DNA of 28,067 nt from Flavipsychrobacter stenotrophus (lineage in GTDB: Bacteria > Bacteroidota > Bacteroidia > Chitinophagales > Chitinophagaceae): NCBI GenBank assembly GCA_947371715.1, contig CANBQQ010000003.1, positions 1 through 28,067 of the forward strand. The letters run 5' to 3'. Below the pieces are notes generated by a model, which saw only the letters and a list, made by a program, of their open reading frames with translations, had not been told where the DNA came from and made no database searches. A program made the translations under genes and the position numbers. Every line of letters starts with the position of its first letter. The stretch's first letter is position 1. This document shows, one piece after another, positions 1 to 8,995 of this stretch.

Positions 1-1004
1 AATCCACGCTCGGTGAACTGGTATGGAGAAAAATGACCATTGAAGTTTTCAAGGGCTTTCTTTACTCCATAACGTGTATTGCCGGGGCAATAGAACATCA
101 TAAAACCACCACCACCTGCACCTGATATTTTACCGCCGGTAGCACCTGCTTTAAGTGCTACTTCGTACAGTTCGTCCATCTTGCTGTTGGATATACCTTG
201 TGCCATCTGCTTCTTGAAGCGGAAGCCAAAATCAAGTATTGCGCCTATCTCATCGATGTTGCCCTTGAGTATCGCTTCCTTCATCATCAATGCCTGCTCC
301 TTAAGATTGTGCATAGCATCTATAGATTCTTTGTTCTTGTCCTTTACATTCTGGCTCTGCGCCTCAATGATGGTAGACGACAAGCGACTTGTAGCTGTGA
401 AATACAGCAAGAGGTTATTCTCCAGTTCGTACAAATATTCGGGCTTTATGCGCAATGGATTTACGATCACCTTATTGCCTTCATAAAACTCCATAAAGTT
501 GACACCACCAAAAGTTGCCGCGTACTGGTCTTGCTTGCCACCGGCCATAACCAGTTCCACACGCTCTATATCGTAAGCCATCTGGGCAATGTCATATTCG
601 CCCAAAGGGAGATTCAGCCATTCGGCAAATGCACCGATAATAGCCACCATGAGAGTAGAAGAACTTCCCAGACCTGACCCCGCAGGAGCATCTACTACGG
701 TAGACAGCTTAAAACCCGAAGGCATAGGACCGTACTTTCTTACAATATGGTTGTATGCACCTGTTGCCAGGTCCAGCACGCCATCAATGGGTAATTCGTC
801 AGTTTTGGCATAAGAAACTACCTCATCCCTATCCAGCGCTTCGATAATGATGCGCTGCTCAGGCAGCAACTCAATGCTGGCATAGGCATACAAAGAAATA
901 GTGGCGTTAAGTATTGCGCCACCATACAGGTCGCAATATGGGCTTACGTCTGTACCCCCACCTGCCAGCCCTATGCGCAGTGGCGCCTTGCTACGGTATA
1001 TCAT
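1..1004 (-). CDS. hddA: D-glycero-D-manno-heptose 7-phosphate kinase (GHMP kinase), 3' end off window
   Basis: Reading leftward from ATG at 1004-1002 gives an open frame of 334 codons that runs off the window edge. GHMP-kinase motifs are visible. Motif 1 is at residues 7-19 (APLRIGLAGGGTD). The phosphate-binding loop is at 107-116 (PAGSGLGSSS). E150 and D159 follow in the helix after it. The glycine-rich motif 3 (GGKISGAGGGGF) lies near residue 300. The AGGGTD start and the YGGAILNATI stretch are typical of HddA-type kinases, which phosphorylate C1 of D-glycero-D-manno-heptose 7-phosphate in the cytoplasm for the GDP-heptose route to S-layer or surface glycans. The family is usually about 330-350 residues, so little is missing. 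It is divergent from the ABC ATPase gene. A fucose or galactose kinase relative remains possible because no pathway neighbour is visible. Confidence 0.85.
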   Translation of the reverse strand, partial: MIYRSKAPLRIGLAGGGTDVSPYCDLYGGAILNATISLYAYASIELLPEQRIIIEALDRDEVVSYAKTDELPIDGVLDLATGAYNHIVRKYGPMPSGFKLSTVVDAPAGSGLGSSSTLMVAIIGAFAEWLNLPLGEYDIAQMAYDIERVELVMAGGKQDQYAATFGGVNFMEFYEGNKVIVNPLRIKPEYLYELENNLLLYFTATSRLSSTIIEAQSQNVKDKNKESIDAMHNLKEQALMMKEAILKGNIDEIGAILDFGFRFKKQMAQGISNSKMDELYEVALKAGATGGKISGAGGGGFMMFYCPGNTRYGVKKALENFNGHFSPYQFTERG

Positions 1005-1190
1005 AATAGAAGGCTAAATTAGGAAAATAATCCTTTCAGGCAGGGATTATGTGCGAATGGCTTCACATATATTAACATTGGTCATTGCCGTTACCACTTA
1101 CTATTGCCACAGGATGGTAATTTCAACCATGGTCAGGTGGCAATCGGGATATAAACTTTAAATTGCAGCGCGATCTCAAACGCAAAGCAT

Positions 1191-1949
1191 ATGGGTGCAA
1201 TAATACAAGTAAAGGACCTGGTAAAGTCTTACGGTGATTTTGAAGCAGTGAAGGGCATCAGTTTTGAAGTGATGGAAGGGGAGATATTCGGACTACTGGG
1301 GCCTAATGGTGCCGGTAAGACCACTACGCTGGAAATCATAGAGACGCTGCGCGCTAAAACAAGCGGAGAAGTAATAGTAGACGGCATAAACCTAGATAAA
1401 GACCCTCAGGCTATAAAGAACATTATTGGCGTACAGCTACAGGCGGCAGGGTACTATCCAAGTCTGAACCTGAAGCAGATCATAGACCTGTTTGCAGGTT
1501 TGTACAACCGCAGTGTGGACCCTATGGCACTATTAGATACGGTGAATCTCCGCGACAAGGCCAAAAGCAATTTTAAAGAACTTTCGGGCGGGCAGAAACA
1601 AAGGTTTTCTATTGCCACGACGCTTATTAATGAGCCGAAGATCATATTTCTTGACGAACCTACTACTGGCCTTGATCCGCAGGCACGCCGCAATCTGTGG
1701 GACCTGATCAAGCAGTTGCGCGACCGTGGCTGTACGGTAGTGATCACCACCCACTATATGGACGAGGCCGAAGTTTTGTGTGAGCGTGTAGCCATTATAG
1801 ACAGCGGCAAGATCATAGCCCTTAGCACCCCAAATGAACTTATAGATAAGTTGCTCGACTCAGGCTTTAAACGTGAAAAAGAAGTAAAGGGTGCCAACCT
1901 GGAAGATGTATTCCTGAACATGACCGGAAAAGAGTGGCGGGAGGGGTAA
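1191..1949 (+). CDS. ABC transporter ATP-binding protein
   Basis: This 252-residue cytoplasmic ATPase has a complete set of ABC motifs: Walker A at 37-44 (GPNGAGKT), Q-loop glutamines near 82-84, signature LSGGQ at 131-135, Walker B with the catalytic glutamate at 151-156 (IIFLDE), D-loop GLDP, and H188 in the H-loop (TTHYMDEAE). The C-terminal stretch LEDVFLNMTGKEWREG is typical of the ABC-2/CcmA-like exporter group. Such ATPases normally pair with an ABC-2 permease. Here the upstream gene is a divergent kinase and the downstream gene is convergent, so no permease lies beside it and the substrate is unknown. The start is the ATG right after a purine-rich stretch (cgcaaagcat), and a strong hairpin terminator follows the stop. 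Confidence 0.93.
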   Translation: MGAIIQVKDLVKSYGDFEAVKGISFEVMEGEIFGLLGPNGAGKTTTLEIIETLRAKTSGEVIVDGINLDKDPQAIKNIIGVQLQAAGYYPSLNLKQIIDLFAGLYNRSVDPMALLDTVNLRDKAKSNFKELSGGQKQRFSIATTLINEPKIIFLDEPTTGLDPQARRNLWDLIKQLRDRGCTVVITTHYMDEAEVLCERVAIIDSGKIIALSTPNELIDKLLDSGFKREKEVKGANLEDVFLNMTGKEWREG

Positions 1950-1967
1950 GCGCCAGCATATAATTGC

Positions 1968-1997
1968 AAAGGGCAGCACTTTACGGTGCTGCCCTTT
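1968..1997. terminator. Bidirectional intrinsic terminator
   Basis: A perfect 12-bp stem (AAAGGGCAGCAC / GTGCTGCCCTTT) with a 6-nt loop lies between the convergent ABC ATPase gene (+) and the exported-protein operon (-). The A and T ends let it work on both strands. Confidence 0.85.
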
Positions 1998-2019
1998 GTT
2001 ATATTACTGAACGTAACTA

Positions 2020-2967
2020 TTATTCATTGAAAGATGTGTAAATACCCACCCCAATAGAGATCATGCTCATTTTTATAGGCATATCGAAGTATTCATTGTA
2101 ATCGGTGTTTACGCTTAGTTTGGCGCGTGTCAACTTGTTATATTCTGCAAACGCAGTAAAGATATGTTTGTAGTAAACGCGCCCCCTGACACCCAGGATC
2201 GGCGAGCTCCAGAAGAAATTATCATCATTAACGCTACCGCCAAATGAACTATAGTCATGGCCCAATGTAGCCAGCATAGTAAAACCGGCGGTTGGGCCTA
2301 CCGCTACCGAAAGTTTTTTGTTCTTGTAAACTACCGGCATCAGTGCAATGTTGAGACCCGGGTTGAATGCAGCCCCAATGCTGTGTATCTTTTCCGGATA
2401 TGTATACAGTGCATTCGCGTACCATTCTTTGTTTGGACTAACGAGTATACCCAGGTCCACACCAAACTCTAAAACAGCGTGATGATGAAATGCAGGTCTG
2501 CCGCGCGTCAGTGTCATTTTAAAGCCACTGTTGTAGTTGCACTCATTGCGCTTACCGGTAATAGCTGTACCCGCCAGGTTCAAGAGCTTGTAATTACGGT
2601 TTGTGCTTTTATAGTTGATATTGCGCTTATCATTCGACCCACCGTTTTTCGCAATGTCTGATTCAAGATAATTGATCTTGAATTGGGTAGTATCGTTTGG
2701 GCGGGCAGCCATATATTTACGATAAAAGAAAACAGCTTCATCTTTATTGCCCTTGCATTCATGCATTTCTCCCATCAACTCCACATAGCGGATATCATCT
2801 TTACCGTCTATGCTCACCAGTTGCAACTCACGCAGTGCAACATCACATTTCTTTTCCTTCAGCGCACTCTGTGCCGCTTTAAAATGTTGTTCATCTTTTG
2901 CTGATTGAGCAAACACCTGCGTAAATGACAACAGGCATAATATAGCGATAAAACAGGCTCTTCTCAT
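2020..2967 (-). CDS. Exported TPR-like/beta-barrel protein, paralog A
   Basis: This 315-residue protein begins with a signal peptide cleaved near FAQ (residues 19-21). Residues 25-95 form a helical region resembling TPR helices, with CDVAL at 41, VSIDGK at 51 and HECKGNK at 69. The rest is rich in alternating polar/aromatic strands and ends in a probable strand (IGVGIYTSFNE), as in Bacteroidota outer-membrane beta barrels. It is clearly paralogous to the genes at 4648-5646 and 5637-6599; C41 and C71 are conserved in all three at the same 30-residue spacing. It is the last gene of the apparent operon, 33 bp after the 538-residue gene, and is followed by the shared terminator. The barrel assignment is inferred from sequence texture. 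I do not recognise a named family or function. Confidence 0.8.
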   Translation of the reverse strand: MRRACFIAILCLLSFTQVFAQSAKDEQHFKAAQSALKEKKCDVALRELQLVSIDGKDDIRYVELMGEMHECKGNKDEAVFFYRKYMAARPNDTTQFKINYLESDIAKNGGSNDKRNINYKSTNRNYKLLNLAGTAITGKRNECNYNSGFKMTLTRGRPAFHHHAVLEFGVDLGILVSPNKEWYANALYTYPEKIHSIGAAFNPGLNIALMPVVYKNKKLSVAVGPTAGFTMLATLGHDYSSFGGSVNDDNFFWSSPILGVRGRVYYKHIFTAFAEYNKLTRAKLSVNTDYNEYFDMPIKMSMISIGVGIYTSFNE

Positions 2968-3000
2968 TTTGTGTGGTTATTGGTTCAGATAGTAATAGTA

Positions 3001-4617
3001 TTATTCAAAAGAAACCCAGGCAATTTTGTGTTCCGTCTTTTTACCTTTCTGCTCTATTATGATCGTTGCAAACAATCCATCGTCGTTCTGATCGGCAGCA
3101 TCCATAAAACAGGTTGTCTTGTCTTTTTTTCCTACTGGTTTACCAAACAAAAAATCATTGCTGATATTACCGTTTCTCATGGTGCAGTATGCTGCATTAT
3201 TTTTGGATTCAGCGAAGTCCTTTTTATGCATTTTATCATTATCCGGATTATCGATCTCCTTTTTGTGAGCAAGGTGGATGATGTAATTGTTCTTTTTTCC
3301 AATTACATACCTGAAAGAATGAAATTGGATATTCGTACCCATTTTACGGCTTATAAAGGCATTATCCCATTTTCCCGTATTTATATCCTTAATGTACATA
3401 GCGCCAAGATCCATACGAGTTGCTGACGTATGTTTTACAAGGTAAGATTGCTTTTCCGATCCATCATTAGCCATCTCCGAAATGCCAATACTGCCAAATG
3501 CTGTACCGGCACGGTATGTAGCGCCCTTAGACGTGGTGTGGTAGATCATCACCAGGACCTGCTTGATAATAACAGGTTCATTCCTGCTGTTCAGCACAAA
3601 GCACTGCGGCACTCCCATGTAATCACCATCACCTTCCGCACCAAGGGAATTGCGCGCAAATGCTGTTACTTTTTCGTTAGATACTTCTTTTACCCCGGCA
3701 ACATCAAGTGTAGCGGGATTTATATTGCAGAAATATGAAACGTAGTATTCTTTATTGCGTTTTGTCTTGGTATAGGCGACTATAAGTAACTGAACCTGCC
3801 CGGTGGTATAATTATATGCCATCTGTAGGTTGCTGCCGCGGAAATCTTCAGTAAAGTCAAGGGATTTAGTAGTAACAGCCGTTTCGCCTGCACTAAGCTT
3901 GGATATATATATCTTGCTCTCTTCCTCACTGTTACCCACATAATAAGTGGCCAGATACACACTCTTATTGCCCTCTACTGCAATGTCCTGGATAACAATA
4001 TGCCTGATCTTTTTATCAGGAGAACTAATGCGTGCTGTACTCAGCAACGTGTGCTTTTCATCAAAGTGCATCACCTTTATAGCATCGTCGGCATCTTCAT
4101 CAAGATTATCATAAAAAACAACAGCATAACATCCAGATTTAGTGTCCTTCGCTACCTTCATCTGGGTTTGCACATTATCCTTAGCAAAAAAGGAATTCCC
4201 TTTTTTCGTAGTCGCCAGTATGTCTTCTTTTAACAGCTTTCCATCATCTGTATTAATTCTTAACCTGTAGAGCACAGGATGCTTTTTGTCGGTCTGCTGC
4301 AGAAAAATAACCAGCTCTCCGTTGATGTCATATGTTCCCAAAATGGTGGTGGATTTGAAATCATCACCATCCCACCGCTGGCTTTTTATGGCTGTATGAG
4401 ATGCCAGCTTTCGGTCTGTACCATAGATGTTGAGGTCAATAGCCCCATCGCCCGAGTAATGTGCATAGCAGGTTTTTCCGCTTTTCATCAGCAGTACTTT
4501 GTCGTAACTGCCTATAGCAGGTTCTTCAATAGGCGCACTTTTTTCCACACGTGGCTGTGCATATACAGCTACAGCAATGAAACATAGTAATAATAAAGGA
4601 AATAGAATTTTGCGCAT
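3001..4617 (-). CDS. Secreted protein of unknown function, 538 aa
   Basis: A clear signal peptide (MRKILFPLLLLCFIAVAVYAQ) starts the protein, followed by a soluble body of about 515 residues. The body is dominated by repeated short beta-strand patterns with hydrophobic-polar alternation, such as VLLMKSGKTCYAHY, LVIFLQQTDKKHPVLYRLR and LQMAYNYTTGQVQLLIVAY. This suggests a beta-propeller-like fold, but no canonical WD, Kelch or NHL motif is visible. There is no transmembrane segment after the signal and no T9SS sorting domain. It sits third in the apparent minus-strand operon, 30 bp after paralog B and 33 bp before paralog A, so it probably works with the barrel-like paralogs in the periplasm or at the outer membrane. 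The fold and location are inference. Confidence 0.8.
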   Translation of the reverse strand: MRKILFPLLLLCFIAVAVYAQPRVEKSAPIEEPAIGSYDKVLLMKSGKTCYAHYSGDGAIDLNIYGTDRKLASHTAIKSQRWDGDDFKSTTILGTYDINGELVIFLQQTDKKHPVLYRLRINTDDGKLLKEDILATTKKGNSFFAKDNVQTQMKVAKDTKSGCYAVVFYDNLDEDADDAIKVMHFDEKHTLLSTARISSPDKKIRHIVIQDIAVEGNKSVYLATYYVGNSEEESKIYISKLSAGETAVTTKSLDFTEDFRGSNLQMAYNYTTGQVQLLIVAYTKTKRNKEYYVSYFCNINPATLDVAGVKEVSNEKVTAFARNSLGAEGDGDYMGVPQCFVLNSRNEPVIIKQVLVMIYHTTSKGATYRAGTAFGSIGISEMANDGSEKQSYLVKHTSATRMDLGAMYIKDINTGKWDNAFISRKMGTNIQFHSFRYVIGKKNNYIIHLAHKKEIDNPDNDKMHKKDFAESKNNAAYCTMRNGNISNDFLFGKPVGKKDKTTCFMDAADQNDDGLFATIIIEQKGKKTEHKIAWVSFE

Positions 4618-4647
4618 GATTGATAGTTTATTGTTGTAATAATGTTG

Positions 4648-5646
4648 TTAGTTAAAACCGAATCTTACACCCACGTTTAGTCGCCAGTGATCAAGGCTTA
4701 CAGGTACAAGCTCGGCATTCTTATCTACCGCCGCTCTTATTGTCCTTAAGCCAATGTGCAGATACTGGGCAGATATATATAAGTGCTTCCATCCGTAATA
4801 GGCTATTCTTGGTCCTATACAGAAGTATGTTTGCCCTGCACTTGATACCTCTCCGTTTCTATTCTGCACCCATGCGTCATTAGCAAACACATGTCCTCCC
4901 AGTATACCACCCGCGGTTATGGTATGCCGGTGGCTGTTGATCAGAATGTAATTGAGTGAAGGCTCAAAGCCAAATTTTAAGCCCAGACCATCGCCTACAG
5001 GAATGGGATTGGCCCGATAAGCGGGGTAATCGTACCAGCCTGTATTGCGCCCATAGATCACCCCCATTGATACATCAAAATCCAGAATGAACTTGTCTTC
5101 CATTATCGGCCACCCGAATGATACCGAAAAGAAATCTAAGCCGTTTACTACCAGTGCTTTTTTACCACCGGTCATTGTGGAGTAGCCCATAGAGATCAGC
5201 GCATAGAAATCTTCAATATTGGCATCTTTATGCTTCCTGAAAGTTGCGTTCTGTCTCTGCAATTTTTCGCGTTCATTTTCAAGCCGCAAATCATTAGGAG
5301 AGGCGCTCATACCTGTATCCCTCAGAGATACTATTTTTTGCAGGAGACTATCTCCGCGCGCTCCGGCCTTATAGGCTTTGCCGTAGTAAATCTCTGCATA
5401 TTCTTTATTGCCCTTACACTCATACACTTTAGCCATTGACAGGTTATAGCTGCTCATGTCCTTACCCATTTCAGATACCTGCTGCAGGCATTTCATGGCA
5501 CTATCGCAATAAGGACCAGCCTGTAGAATGGATGTGGCCTGGTTCATTAAAGTTAGGTCTGTAGTTGTCTGTGCATGTACAGAACAGCAGAACATAAGTG
5601 ACAGACTCAATAATTGTATACGTACCAATAATTTTTTTAGCGCCAT
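4648..5646 (-). CDS. Exported TPR-like/beta-barrel protein, paralog B
   Basis: This 332-residue protein has an N-terminal signal (hydrophobic core LLSLSLMFCCSVHAQ) and a helical TPR-like segment with CDSAM at 47, QQVSEMGK at 55 and YECKGNK at 75. A predicted beta-rich membrane part follows, with aromatic strands such as KHLYISAQYLHIGLR, and the protein ends LNVGVRFGFN with a terminal aromatic residue, typical of outer-membrane barrels. It is the closest in layout to the genes on both sides (paralogs A and C). Its ATG overlaps the 3' end of paralog C by 10 bp (ATGGCGCTAA contains this start and that stop), so the two are likely translationally coupled. The function is unknown. Confidence 0.8.
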   Translation of the reverse strand: MALKKLLVRIQLLSLSLMFCCSVHAQTTTDLTLMNQATSILQAGPYCDSAMKCLQQVSEMGKDMSSYNLSMAKVYECKGNKEYAEIYYGKAYKAGARGDSLLQKIVSLRDTGMSASPNDLRLENEREKLQRQNATFRKHKDANIEDFYALISMGYSTMTGGKKALVVNGLDFFSVSFGWPIMEDKFILDFDVSMGVIYGRNTGWYDYPAYRANPIPVGDGLGLKFGFEPSLNYILINSHRHTITAGGILGGHVFANDAWVQNRNGEVSSAGQTYFCIGPRIAYYGWKHLYISAQYLHIGLRTIRAAVDKNAELVPVSLDHWRLNVGVRFGFN

Positions 5647-6599
5647 CTCATTACTCCTATTTTTATGCCTATCATACTCATGTTGGCTTTAAAGGCAGGC
5701 AAGCCTGTTACAAGTGCTTTTGTACTGTATTGGAAATAGTTATAATCAAGTGCAATTGAAAATTTGGAGGTATAGTACACAGCCTCCAGGCCCACCACCG
5801 GCGCATGGGCTACCGGCATATCTATATCTACTGCCAAATAATCAGCTATAAACGCCACACGGTACCCTAACACGGGTCCCACGCCTACGGCTTTCTTTTT
5901 TGTATTGATAAACAAATATGGCACTGTTGCAGAGACATCTAAGCCATATCCTTTTTTCAGACCGGAAACGGTTTCTTCTGGAACGCCTGCTATACCGGCG
6001 TACCATTTTTTCTGTGGGGAAAAATATGCAGCAGGTTGGACATTAATGATTATCGCCGCTTTATTATGATAGACAGGAAAACCAAAATCAACGCTGTATT
6101 TTAGGCCCGAGGTATATGGTTTGTCTTTGCTTGCGGTCATGATCATACCAACAAGGTTGTATGAGCGGAAATAGCCGTCTATTGTCGCTGTCTTTCCTCT
6201 CTTCTTTTTGTGACCTGTCATGCTGCTATACAGGTCTTTGGCATGCTGCTGCTCACTCTCGGCTTTGTGCTCTTCCTGATGTTGTTTACTCAATATATCT
6301 ACCCTGCTCTTTACAGAATCGTTGCCGCCAAATGCCAGGTATTTTTTATAATAATAAAGTGCATCCTCTACATGATTTTTGCAATCATGTGCTTTCGCCA
6401 TTCCCAGGTAAAACGGAAGCGTTCGCTTACCTTCTTCACTTACCCCTTCCAACTTAATGATGGCGGCATCGCACTGGTTGGATGAAATAAGCTGATTTGC
6501 AGAGGAGATAATCTGATTGTCATTTGTGGTCTGTGCATATAGACGACCAAATGCACAAAGGCAGTACACAAGACAAAAAATATAGCGGTGACAACTCAT
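5637..6599 (-). CDS. Exported TPR-like/beta-barrel protein, paralog C, first gene of operon
   Basis: This 320-residue protein has a signal peptide ending LYAQ and a helical head with CDAAI at 43, EGVSEEGK at 51 and HDCKNHVEDALYYYKKY at 71. A beta-rich C-terminal part ends in KANMSMIGIKIGVMRWR. The head matches paralogs A and B, including the two cysteines spaced by 30 residues (C43, C73). It is promoter-proximal: a -33/-7 pair lies just upstream on the minus strand, and the stop codon overlaps the start of paralog B by 10 bp. The N-terminal TPR-like part probably faces the periplasm while the C-terminal part sits in the outer membrane. This placement is inferred and no substrate or partner can be named. 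Confidence 0.8.
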   Translation of the reverse strand: MSCHRYIFCLVYCLCAFGRLYAQTTNDNQIISSANQLISSNQCDAAIIKLEGVSEEGKRTLPFYLGMAKAHDCKNHVEDALYYYKKYLAFGGNDSVKSRVDILSKQHQEEHKAESEQQHAKDLYSSMTGHKKKRGKTATIDGYFRSYNLVGMIMTASKDKPYTSGLKYSVDFGFPVYHNKAAIIINVQPAAYFSPQKKWYAGIAGVPEETVSGLKKGYGLDVSATVPYLFINTKKKAVGVGPVLGYRVAFIADYLAVDIDMPVAHAPVVGLEAVYYTSKFSIALDYNYFQYSTKALVTGLPAFKANMSMIGIKIGVMRWR

Positions 6600-6619
6600 A
6601 GTGAAGACAGTGTGTAGCG

Positions 6620-6652
6620 TAAATATAATATCGCAGTTTCACACATGCAATA
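6620..6652 (-). promoter_or_regulatory. Bacteroidota-type promoter for the four-gene minus-strand operon
   Basis: On the minus strand, TATTG (6652-6648) is followed after 20 bases by TATATTTA (6627-6620), one mismatch from the -7 consensus TAnnTTTG with the usual -33 spacing. A start near 6613 would leave a leader of about 14 nt before the ATG at 6599. The call rests on consensus matching only. Confidence 0.45.
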
Positions 6653-6834
6653 GAATTTGCAAGCGCATATAAAAAAGAATGACTTAACCCCCTTTCCCCA
6701 TTGCAGTTTTCATGATCCAATCTCTTATTGAAAATTTCCATCCTTCTTTCATCCACATACATTATCTAATCATTTATTATATTAATAGCTTAATTTCGCG
6801 CCACGTTTCAGAAAGTATTAAAAAAAATAATTTT

Positions 6835-8961
6835 ATGAATAAGTGTTGTGTAGCGCTGCTTATAGCAGTATTGAGTTTTTTTAAGGTATCGGCTGCTTAT
6901 GAGCCGTACTCCCAGTGGATGATCTTTGCCGGCAATTATGCGTTCCTTGACAATAAGATCACTAAGAAGATCAATTTCTCGGGGGGACAGGATGTAACTG
7001 CTATGGTTGAACAGGCCAATGGCAACCACGTATTTGGTGTGGCAGGTGTGGGATTGTTTATTTATGATGGTAAGAAGATGGAGCAGTTGAAAACACCATC
7101 TGATTGTTTTGCTAATTATTCAGACATTATATCTCTGGCTACAGACAGCAAAAATACCTTGTGGATAGGCACCGCGCAGGGCCTGGTAAAATACGAGGGT
7201 GGCAATTTTGTGAATATACCGGCTACTGAAACGAAGCTGCAGGTGATCACTGATATTGCTATCACAGCTACCGACAAAGTATATGTGAGTGGCATGGTGA
7301 TGGGCGAAAAGGGCTATGTAGGTGGTGGTCTGTCGTTTTTTAATGGTTCTAACTGGACCAGCTTCAATAAAGGCAATTCAGAGATACCCGACAATCTCTT
7401 ATCTGACCTGCTGGTAGATAATACCGGCCACCTGTGGGCAATTCCGGGAGCAAAACAAGATATGGGTGTTGCTAAATTTGATGGCAAGAACTGGAAATAT
7501 TTCACAACTGCTGCAGGCCTTCCTGTAAACCAGATCAACGCAATAGCTACTAATAGTACCGGCAAAGTATGGCTGGGTACACCTAAGGGAATTATAGAAA
7601 ATGACGGTGCTACTTTCACCATGAAGCCTTTCAGTAATAGTTTTACGCCATTGCTGGCAGATGCAATATCGCGCATGAATGGTGCAAACCTTGATGTGAC
7701 CTCACTGGCAGTAGAAGAGAATGGCACAATATGGGTAGGCACAAAAAATTCAGGAACGTTCTCTTTCCGAAATGGCGGTCTTAAGATACTTACACCGGCC
7801 AACTCACCAATATTAAGCAATGCAACACTTAAAATAAGCATTGACAAGAATGGTTATAAGTGGATGGTTGCGGGATATAAATATGAAGAGTACGCAACAA
7901 GAGCTCCATTTGACAAAAACAGGAATCATACACCATATCTGGTAAACACCGGTGGTGTTACTGTGTACAGGGAAAATGCTATGATCACTAACCCTAAATG
8001 GATAGTGTATGATAGTACTACGTGTCCTTACGATCTTGGCAGCACATTTACTATAGATGAAGACAAGCAGGGAAATATCTGGTTTACCGGCAATGGCCTG
8101 ATGAAATATAAGGACGGTGCATTCAGTAATTTCAAACATCCTCAGGCCATGAAAAATGGTTTTTCTATCCTATATATTGCTCCTGATGGTAAGATATTCC
8201 TGCCTTCATCTGTTAGCGGTCTTAAGGTATTTGAGAACGGTACCATCAGTGATTACTCAAAGGGACTCGGCATGGGTGGCATATCTACATTAACTTACGA
8301 CAAGAATAATGTACTATGGGCTGCCGGCCAGGGTGGTATAGCCCGCTGGGTAAATAATGAGTGGGAAACATTTAAGAAAAGCGATGGCTTGCCGGCAAAT
8401 ATCATCTACTCCCTTTTCAAAGACAGTAAAGACTCTCTGTGGGCCGGTACAATGAGGGGATTAGTGAAATGGGATTCTACATGGAAAAGAGTAGGTGAAG
8501 ATGTTGATTTCCCATCTGATGATTTTACGTGTATTGCAGAAGATAAGAATGGCAGGTTACTACTTGGCTGCAACAAGGGTATATCTATATACGATCATAA
8601 AACATTTACCAATATTCCTAAAGTTGAGTCGTTGAACCTGAATAAATTCCGTGTGAACCAGATATGCGTGGATAAGAACAGCATTGCCTGGATAGCTACT
8701 GAAGCTTACGGTGTGCTGCGCTTTGACGGCACTAACTGGACACAACTGAACAGCAAAACAACAGGCGCGTTGTGGGACAGGATCACCGCTGTTAAAATGG
8801 CGTCAGATGGTAAGCTATACATATCTTCATCGCAGTCGATGAGTAATACTTTCGACCCTGAATTACCTACACAGGATGCTGACGAATTGTTGCGCCGCGA
8901 CATAACGAGAAGAATTAAGCTGGCAGATCCAAGGCAGCTGTTTGCTGTAATACAGATGTAA
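6835..8961 (+). CDS. Secreted Reg_prop-type beta-propeller protein
   Basis: The open frame extends upstream, but the ATG at 6835 is preferred: it follows an A-rich stretch and starts a signal peptide (MNKCCVALLIAVLSFFKVSAA), giving 708 residues. The mature part holds about ten repeats of the two-component-regulator propeller type, with the pattern I..D..G.(I/L)W.G(T)..G(L)..(Y/F).(G/N)..(F/W), for example NTLWIGTAQGLVKYEGG, GTIWVGTKNSGTFSF and DSLWAGTMRGLVKWD. These repeats normally form the periplasmic sensor half of hybrid two-component kinases. Here there is no membrane helix, Y_Y_Y domain, kinase or T9SS tail, and the protein ends ADPRQLFAVIQM. It is divergent from the barrel operon and 34 bp upstream of the next exported protein. 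A ligand-binding or scaffold role outside the inner membrane is inferred. Confidence 0.85.
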   Translation: MNKCCVALLIAVLSFFKVSAAYEPYSQWMIFAGNYAFLDNKITKKINFSGGQDVTAMVEQANGNHVFGVAGVGLFIYDGKKMEQLKTPSDCFANYSDIISLATDSKNTLWIGTAQGLVKYEGGNFVNIPATETKLQVITDIAITATDKVYVSGMVMGEKGYVGGGLSFFNGSNWTSFNKGNSEIPDNLLSDLLVDNTGHLWAIPGAKQDMGVAKFDGKNWKYFTTAAGLPVNQINAIATNSTGKVWLGTPKGIIENDGATFTMKPFSNSFTPLLADAISRMNGANLDVTSLAVEENGTIWVGTKNSGTFSFRNGGLKILTPANSPILSNATLKISIDKNGYKWMVAGYKYEEYATRAPFDKNRNHTPYLVNTGGVTVYRENAMITNPKWIVYDSTTCPYDLGSTFTIDEDKQGNIWFTGNGLMKYKDGAFSNFKHPQAMKNGFSILYIAPDGKIFLPSSVSGLKVFENGTISDYSKGLGMGGISTLTYDKNNVLWAAGQGGIARWVNNEWETFKKSDGLPANIIYSLFKDSKDSLWAGTMRGLVKWDSTWKRVGEDVDFPSDDFTCIAEDKNGRLLLGCNKGISIYDHKTFTNIPKVESLNLNKFRVNQICVDKNSIAWIATEAYGVLRFDGTNWTQLNSKTTGALWDRITAVKMASDGKLYISSSQSMSNTFDPELPTQDADELLRRDITRRIKLADPRQLFAVIQM

Positions 8962-8995
8962 TTAATACTTCAACAATAAATAAGAAACAGACTTT

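Noticed and set aside
198..677. A 159-codon plus-strand frame over the heptose kinase gene
   Set aside because: It is antisense to a frame with all GHMP-kinase motifs, and its product lacks any coherent pattern.
2971..3426. A 151-codon frame on the plus strand, opposite the 538-residue secreted protein
   Set aside because: It is antisense to a gene with a signal peptide and coding texture, its product is a low-complexity hydrophobic mix, and it has no plausible start region.
6712..6834. An extra 41 N-terminal residues on the propeller protein
   Set aside because: The extension is not signal-like, lies in the divergent promoter region, and the ATG at 6835 begins a normal signal peptide.
7314..7847. 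A 177-codon frame on the minus strand inside the propeller gene
   Set aside because: It is a shadow of the repeated Reg_prop frame, which has consistent repeat motifs; the antisense product has no recognisable features.
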